A stretch of DNA of 64,000 nucleotides from the NCBI GenBank assembly GCA_027484825.1, contig JAIXSE010000019.1, positions 23,565-87,564 on the forward strand, in the 5' to 3' direction. Source of the DNA: Rubrivivax sp. Its GTDB lineage: Bacteria > Pseudomonadota > Gammaproteobacteria > Burkholderiales > Burkholderiaceae_C. The notes below the pieces were generated by a model. It made no database searches and was not told the DNA's origin. It saw nothing but the letters and a program-made list of their open reading frames with translations. The position numbers were made by a program, and so were the translations under genes. Below are positions 59,269 to 64,000 of this stretch, in pieces. Numbering within the stretch: the first letter of the stretch is position 1; every line of letters starts with the position of its first letter.

Positions 59269-61152
59269 ATGAAGAGCTCAAGCCACGCCAAGGCCTCGGT
59301 CCCCGCTGCCGCCTCCGGTTCTGCGCCCGCTTCCGTCCCCGGATCTGCGCCCGGATCGGCCCCCGCGTCGACCGGGGCCCAGGGCCCGGCGCCTGCTGCG
59401 GGCAAGCTGGAATGGCGCACGATGCTGAGGTGGCTGGTGGAGGACGGCGTGATCGATGCCGAGGGCGCCCGCCAGACCGAATCCCGCTTTGCAGCCGGCA
59501 ACAGTGCGCTGCATCCGCTGGTGCGGCTGGGCAATGCCGGCCTGACACGCAGCGACACCGGTCGGGTGATGGATGTGGAGGCCATCACCGAATGGCTGGC
59601 CGCGCGGCTGAAGATGCCTTATCTGCGCATCGACCCGCTGAAGGTGGATGTGGGCCGGGTGGCGGACGTGATGTCGGCCAACTATGCCGAAGCCCGTCGA
59701 TGCCTGCCCATCCAGGTGGGGCTGACCGACGTGACCGTGGCCACCGCCGAGCCGCTGGACATCGGCTGGGTGCCGCAGATTGAATCGCACACCCGCAAGC
59801 GGGTGAAGCTGGTGCTGGCCAATCCGCAGGAGATCAGCCGCTTCACCACCGAGTTCTTCACCCTGGCGCGGTCGGTGCGGGCGGCGTCCAAGAGCGGGGA
59901 GGTCAGCCAGACCGCCAGCTTTGAGCAACTGGTGGAACTGGGGCGCAGCAACAAGCAGCTGGATGCGAACGACCAGGGCGTGGTGCAGGTGGTGGACTGG
60001 CTCTGGCAATACGCCTTCGACCAGCGCGCCTCGGACATCCACCTGGAGCCCCGCCGGGACATGGGCGCCATCCGCTTCCGCATCGACGGCGTGTTGCACA
60101 CGGTCTATCAGTTGCCGCCGTCGGTGATGGCGGCCATGACGGCCCGCATCAAGCTGCTGGGGCGCATGGACGTGGTGGAGAAGCGCCGGCCGCTGGACGG
60201 CCGCATCAAAACCCGCAATCCGGCCGGGGAAGAGGTGGAAATGCGGCTGTCGACGCTGCCCACCGCTTTCGGCGAGAAGATGGTGATGCGGATCTTCGAT
60301 CCGGACACCGCCGTCAAAGACCTCTCGCAACTGGGCTTCTCGACCCATGATGCCGAGCGCTGGACCCGGCTGACCGCCAAGCCCCACGGCATCATCCTGG
60401 TGACCGGCCCCACCGGTTCGGGTAAGACCTCCACGCTCTATTCCACCCTCAAGCGGCTGGCCACGGACGAAGTGAATGTCTGCACGGTGGAGGACCCGAT
60501 CGAAATGATCGAGCCCTCGTTCAACCAATCCCAGGTGCTGGCCTCCATCGACTTCGGCTTCGCCGAGGGACTCCGGGCCCTGATGCGTCAGGATCCGGAC
60601 ATCATCATGGTGGGCGAAATCCGCGACCTGGAGACGGCCGAGATGGCCATCCAGGCGTCCCTGACCGGTCACCTGGTGTTCTCCACGTTGCACACCAATG
60701 ATTCGGTGTCCGCCATCACCCGCCTGACCGACCTGGGGGTGCCCAACTACCTGATCGACGCCACCGTGATCGGGGTGCTGGCCCAGCGGCTGGTGCGCAC
60801 GCTGTGCCCCAGTTGCAAGGCGCCGAATCCGGACCTGACGCTGGATGCGCTCAATGAGACGCTCAAACCGTGGCGACTGAGCGGGGGTGTCAAGCCTTAC
60901 AAGCCGGTCGGCTGCCTGGACTGCCGCAATACCGGCTTCCGTGGCCGGGCAGGGCTGTATGAGCTGCTGCTGCTGTCCGACACGGTTCGGCGCCATCTGC
61001 ACCCCCATACCGACATGACGGCGCTGCGACGCCAGGCGGTGCAGGAAGGTCTGCGGCCGTTGCGGCTGGGCGGGGCGATGAAGGTGGCCGAAGGTCTGAC
61101 GACCATGGATGAGGTGCTGCGCAGCACGCCGACCTGGGAGAACCAGGCGTAA
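59269..61152 (+). CDS. GspE/PulE-type secretion ATPase
   Basis: 627 aa. The N-terminal ~150 residues include an Ala/Ser/Pro-rich lead and an MshEN-like domain. Walker A is GPTGSGKTST (380-389), the Asp box VCTVEDPIEMIEPSFNQSQV, Walker B MRQDPDIIMVGEIRDLETAEMA and the His box LTGHLVFSTLHTND. The C-terminal zinc-binding tetracysteine (CPSCKA ... CLDCRNTG) is typical of GspE. No other type II secretion or pilus gene is present. It could serve a system encoded elsewhere. First residues are low complexity. Confidence 0.9.
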   Translation: MKSSSHAKASVPAAASGSAPASVPGSAPGSAPASTGAQGPAPAAGKLEWRTMLRWLVEDGVIDAEGARQTESRFAAGNSALHPLVRLGNAGLTRSDTGRVMDVEAITEWLAARLKMPYLRIDPLKVDVGRVADVMSANYAEARRCLPIQVGLTDVTVATAEPLDIGWVPQIESHTRKRVKLVLANPQEISRFTTEFFTLARSVRAASKSGEVSQTASFEQLVELGRSNKQLDANDQGVVQVVDWLWQYAFDQRASDIHLEPRRDMGAIRFRIDGVLHTVYQLPPSVMAAMTARIKLLGRMDVVEKRRPLDGRIKTRNPAGEEVEMRLSTLPTAFGEKMVMRIFDPDTAVKDLSQLGFSTHDAERWTRLTAKPHGIILVTGPTGSGKTSTLYSTLKRLATDEVNVCTVEDPIEMIEPSFNQSQVLASIDFGFAEGLRALMRQDPDIIMVGEIRDLETAEMAIQASLTGHLVFSTLHTNDSVSAITRLTDLGVPNYLIDATVIGVLAQRLVRTLCPSCKAPNPDLTLDALNETLKPWRLSGGVKPYKPVGCLDCRNTGFRGRAGLYELLLLSDTVRRHLHPHTDMTALRRQAVQEGLRPLRLGGAMKVAEGLTTMDEVLRSTPTWENQA

Positions 61153-61258
61153 GGCCTTTGCACCGCGGGGGCTGAGGGCCCGTTCGTGGTGTTTTCCCCA
61201 GGAGCGCCAGCGTCGCTGTTTTACGTGGAAACCACAGACGGCAAGGCGCGGTCGCTCC

Positions 61259-61264
61259 CTAGAA
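61259..61264 (+). promoter_or_regulatory. Candidate -10 box of tctB
   Basis: TAGAAT within CCCTAGAATCGCGCCC, the same 14-nt context as upstream of the hydrolase gene at 17871 (CCCTAGAATCGCCCGG). It lies 34 nt before the tctB ATG. Confidence 0.4.
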
Positions 61265-61297
61265 TCGCGCCCATTCAAGCCTCTAGAGGGTCCCTCG

Positions 61298-61765
61298 ATG
61301 AAGATCAAGAGTCAGCGCGACTTCTGGTCAGGGCTGTTGTTTGTGATCGTTGGTGTCGCGTTTGCGAGCGGTTCCCTGATCCACTACAGCTTTGGCAGTT
61401 CGGCCCGCCCCGGGCCCGGTTACTTCCCGTTCGGCCTGGGTGTGCTGCTGGCACTGCTGGGCGCCGCTGTGCTGTTCAAGGCACTCACCATTGAATCGGA
61501 AGGCGGCCAACCCATTGGCGCGGTTGCGTGGCGTCCGCTGCTGATCGTGGTGGGGGCCATTGTGCTGTTTGGCTTTGCACTGCCTCGCCTGGGCCTGGCC
61601 ATCACGCTGCCGCTGCTGATCATCGTGTCGTCCTTTGCCAGCGACGAGTTCCGCTGGCGCGATGCCATCCTGAGCAGCGTCGTGCTGACTGTGGGCAGCT
61701 GGGCGATTTTTGTCTGGGGATTGAGTCTCGTGATCCCTGTGTGGCCAACCTTCCTCGGCGGTTGA
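61298..61765 (+). CDS. tctB: Tripartite tricarboxylate transporter, small membrane subunit
   Basis: 155 aa with four transmembrane helices (SGLLFVIVGVAFASGSL, YFPFGLGVLLALLGAAVLF, RPLLIVVGAIVLFGFAL, ILSSVVLTVGSWAIFVWG). Gly/Pro-rich GPGYFPFGLG is the TctB hallmark. It is the small inner-membrane subunit of a secondary tripartite tricarboxylate transporter with TctA and a periplasmic TctC. tctA follows 10 nt later. Confidence 0.92.
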   Translation: MKIKSQRDFWSGLLFVIVGVAFASGSLIHYSFGSSARPGPGYFPFGLGVLLALLGAAVLFKALTIESEGGQPIGAVAWRPLLIVVGAIVLFGFALPRLGLAITLPLLIIVSSFASDEFRWRDAILSSVVLTVGSWAIFVWGLSLVIPVWPTFLGG

Positions 61766-61775
61766 GGAGTCGCGC

Positions 61776-63281
61776 ATGGATCTGATCAACAACCTCTTGC
61801 TGGGCTTTCAGACAGCCCTGACCCTCCAGAACCTACTGTATGCCTTCGGCGGTGCGGTGCTGGGGACCCTGATCGGTGTGCTGCCTGGCCTGGGGCCGGT
61901 GGCCACCATCGCCATGCTGCTGCCGTCCATCTATTCGCTGGACGCGACGCCGGCGCTGATCATGCTGGCCGGCATTTATTACGGTGCGCAATATGGCGGA
62001 TCGACCACCGCCATCCTGATCAATGTGCCGGGTGAGTCGTCGTCGGTGGTGACCGCCATCGACGGCTACCAGATGGCCCGTCAAGGCCGCGCAGGCTCGG
62101 CGCTGGCGGCGGCGGGGCTGGGCTCGTTCTTTGCGGGCTGTGTCGGCACCATCATCATTGCGGCCTTTGCACCGCCGCTGACCGAGCTGGCGTTCAAGTT
62201 CGGGCCGGCGGAGTATTTCTCGCTGATGGTGCTGGGGCTGATCGGCGCCGTCGTGCTGGCCTCGGGCTCGCTGCTCAAGGCGATCGGGATGATCGTGCTG
62301 GGGCTGCTGCTGGGGCAGGTCAACACGGATGTGATCTCCGGCACGCCGCGGTTCTCCTTCGACATTCCGGAGCTGACTGACGGCATCAACTTCGTGGTGA
62401 TCGCCATGGGCATCTTCGGGTTCGGCGAAATCATCGCCAACCTGGGGCAGCCGGCGGAGCATCGTGAGGTCTTCACCAAGAGCGTGAAGGGCCTGTGGCC
62501 GACCAAGCAGGACTTCCACGACGCCTGGCCGGCCGTGCTGCGCGGCACGGCGCTGGGCTCGGTGCTGGGCGTGCTGCCTGGCGGCGGGGCACTGCTGGCC
62601 TCGTTTGCGGCCTATACGCTGGAAAAGAAGGTGGCCAAGGATCCGAGCCGCTTCGGCAAGGGCGCCATCCAGGGGGTGGCCGGGCCGGAGTCGGCCAACA
62701 ACGCCGGCGCACAGACGTCCTTCATCCCGATGCTGACACTGGGCATCCCGCCCAATGCGGTGATGGCGCTGATGGTGGGGGCGATGACCATCAAGGGCAT
62801 TCAGCCCGGTCCGCAGGTGATGACCAGCAACCCTGAGCTGTTCTGGGGTCTGATTGCCTCCATGTGGATTGGCAACCTGATGCTGGTGATTCTGAACCTG
62901 CCGCTGATCGGCATCTGGATCAAACTGCTGACGGTGCCCTATCGCTTCCTGTTCCCGGCGATTGTGGTGTTCTGCTGCATTGGCACCTACACGCTGAACA
63001 ACAACAACTTCGACGTGTACATGACCGCAGCGTTTGCGGTGGTGGGCTACGTCTTCTACAAGTTGAGCTGCGAACCGGCGCCGCTGCTGCTGGGCTTCAT
63101 CCTGGGCCCGATGATGGAAGAGAACCTGCGTCGGGCACTGTTGTTGTCGCGAGGAGACTGGAGCACCTTCATGACCCGCCCGCTGTCCGCCGGGCTGTTG
63201 ATTGCTGCAGCGCTGATGGTGGTGGTGGTGATGTTGCCGTCCATCAAGAACAAGCGCGAGGAAGCCTTCCAGGAGGATTGA
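61776..63281 (+). CDS. tctA: Tripartite tricarboxylate transporter, large membrane subunit
   Basis: 501 aa, ten to twelve transmembrane helices. The TctA signatures are present: GVLPGLGPVATIAMLLPSIYSLD, YYGAQYGGSTTAILINVPGESSSVVTAIDGYQMARQGRAG and GPESANNAGAQTSFIPMLTLGIPPNAVMALMVGA. It carries substrate across the inner membrane with TctB. GAGGAG precedes the ATG. No tctC solute-binding gene follows; an rRNA operon starts instead, so the binding protein is elsewhere. Confidence 0.95.
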   Translation: MDLINNLLLGFQTALTLQNLLYAFGGAVLGTLIGVLPGLGPVATIAMLLPSIYSLDATPALIMLAGIYYGAQYGGSTTAILINVPGESSSVVTAIDGYQMARQGRAGSALAAAGLGSFFAGCVGTIIIAAFAPPLTELAFKFGPAEYFSLMVLGLIGAVVLASGSLLKAIGMIVLGLLLGQVNTDVISGTPRFSFDIPELTDGINFVVIAMGIFGFGEIIANLGQPAEHREVFTKSVKGLWPTKQDFHDAWPAVLRGTALGSVLGVLPGGGALLASFAAYTLEKKVAKDPSRFGKGAIQGVAGPESANNAGAQTSFIPMLTLGIPPNAVMALMVGAMTIKGIQPGPQVMTSNPELFWGLIASMWIGNLMLVILNLPLIGIWIKLLTVPYRFLFPAIVVFCCIGTYTLNNNNFDVYMTAAFAVVGYVFYKLSCEPAPLLLGFILGPMMEENLRRALLLSRGDWSTFMTRPLSAGLLIAAALMVVVVMLPSIKNKREEAFQED

Positions 63282-63333
63282 CGCGGAAGGACACTGTGGG
63301 CGGCCAGGCCGCTGCGGTGAGTCACAAGGGAAG

Positions 63334-63365
63334 GGGCCCGCTGCTAAGCGGGCCCTTTTCTTTTT
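63334..63365 (+). terminator. Intrinsic terminator after tctA
   Basis: GGGCCCGCT-GCTA-AGCGGGCCC followed by TTTTCTTTTT, 52 nt after the tctA stop; a textbook rho-independent terminator. Confidence 0.93.
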
Positions 63366-63865
63366 GCGAGGCGGGTTTGGCCTGCTGAGCGGGTGACCCG
63401 GTGGGTAGCTGGGTAGGTCGGGCGATGGGGTGTGCTGCTGCTGGCCCGTTCGGCGGATGGCATGCCGGGAGACGGATGCAGCCAATGCTGTGCCTGACCA
63501 CTGTGGGTCATTCTTGCGGGTGATTCCTGTGGAGGAATGGGCCGCTGCCAGGGCGCGGATCGGCCCCATCTCGCCCACCAGCGCCGGGCGGATTTTTGGA
63601 GGCGGGAGGGGCAAAGGGCGAATATCGCCACTCTCTCACGCTCCTTGTTGTCTTGCCAGAAAGTGCTGTGCTACAGTCGCGGTCTTCGCTGATCAGCAAG
63701 ACGTTCTGAACAAGGTTCGGAGCAGGCGGCAGACAGCGACATCAGTGGTTAAGAAGTTCAGGTCTGCAGTATGTAGATCGAATGCAAATAACTACCGGTG
63801 GCGAGTGATTGATCTTGATGATGAGTCTCTTGCAGTTAGCGTAAAAAATAATTTGCACTGACTGC
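63366..63865. other. Non-coding upstream region of the rRNA operon
   Basis: About 500 bp with no gene. A possible older promoter, TTGTCT (63649-63654), an 18-nt spacer and TACAGT (63673-63678), lies in the middle. From about 63740 the sequence turns AT-rich towards the rRNA promoter, consistent with an UP element. A 143-codon frame here is Cys/Arg-rich and was rejected. Confidence 0.55.
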
Positions 63866-63895
63866 TTGACGAAATCAAAAAGAATAGTTCATAAT
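63866..63895 (+). promoter_or_regulatory. Promoter of the rRNA operon
   Basis: TTGACG (63866-63871), an 18-nt spacer and CATAAT (63890-63895), preceded by an AT-rich stretch. This is the closest strong promoter to the rRNA leader. Confidence 0.75.
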
Positions 63896-64000
63896 CTCGC
63901 TTCTGCGCTGCTGACGACGTTAACAAAAACGACGACAGCAAAGCAAACGAAGACAGCCTAGCTGCTTCGACGATCTTTAAAAATTTACAGCCAATAAGCG
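63896..64000 (+). other. Start of the rRNA operon leader, 16S rRNA gene beyond the edge
   Basis: The GACGACGTTAAC...CGACGATCTTTAAAAATTTACAGCC sequence is the typical betaproteobacterial 16S leader; GATCTTTAAAAA resembles a BoxA antitermination site. The 16S gene itself is not in the window. Confidence 0.7.

Noticed and set aside
63430..63861. 143-codon frame upstream of the rRNA operon
   Set aside because: Cys/Arg-rich and non-family composition, overlaps the AT-rich upstream region of the rRNA promoter, no ribosome binding site.

Overview
The window is 64 kb of GC-rich, tightly packed chromosomal DNA. Gene content and gene order point to a betaproteobacterium of the order Burkholderiales, most likely the Rubrivivax-Leptothrix-Roseateles/Mitsuaria side. 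This rests on the xseB-ispA-dxs operon, thrB followed by a BPSS1780-type membrane protein close to polA, recJ coupled to a COG4255-like protein, the overall base composition, and a typical betaproteobacterial rRNA leader at the right edge. I saw no tRNA, rRNA body, CRISPR array, insertion sequence or prophage.

Layout. 1-5.2 kb: a truncated membrane protein, alkC (alkylated-base glycosylase), a YbaK-type deacylase, plsY, a RidA-like protein, then a low-GC two-gene island (65 aa + 558 aa) of unknown function. 5.2-10.3 kb: a coupled minus-strand operon (EAL-CBS-GGDEF protein, PHP phosphoesterase, YciO), a host-attachment-type protein, a divergent gap with two copies of a palindromic element, and trxC. 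10.4-17.9 kb: recJ and its partner, an LpxH-like phosphoesterase, and convergent ppk and ppx. 17.9-23.3 kb: a Tat-exported dienelactone-hydrolase-like protein, a ZIP transporter, UspA, sseA, an EamA exporter and a Rieske oxygenase. 24-27.1 kb: xseB-ispA-dxs. 27.1-32.6 kb: an antitoxin-like small ORF, divergent lysR/lysA, and ahpC-ahpF. 32.9-42.5 kb: a TAXI binding protein, a fused binding-protein/permease with a second permease, a methyltransferase, DUF805, CsbD, RarD, a sulfur-carrier-like protein next to a beta-propeller, and a TruC-like pseudouridine synthase. 42.5-49.8 kb: YchJ, uvrD, a HipBA-like pair whose HipA part looks like a pseudokinase, the BPSS1780-type protein and thrB. 49.9-63.3 kb: a secreted DUF2782-like protein, a repeat-rich divergent gap, polA, lolC-lolD, purU, tatD, a hypoxanthine-DNA glycosylase, a SpeE-fold protein, a GspE-type ATPase and tctBA. 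63.3-64 kb: the promoter and leader of an rRNA operon whose 16S gene starts just outside.

How the genes work together. Most are housekeeping genes: DNA repair and replication (alkC, recJ, xseB, uvrD, polA, tatD, UDG-family glycosylase), isoprenoid precursors, lysine and threonine synthesis, polyphosphate turnover, peroxide defence and lipoprotein export. The most unusual items are (i) a family of about 100-bp palindromic elements with a conserved 49-nt core and arms that change but stay self-complementary; (ii) the HipA-like protein lacking every kinase-critical residue I could place, with a Gly/Ala/Thr-repeat insertion; (iii) the low-GC island whose large gene starts right after an intrinsic terminator; and (iv) the sulfur-carrier/beta-propeller pair. 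All family assignments come from reading the translated sequence; no database search was run.
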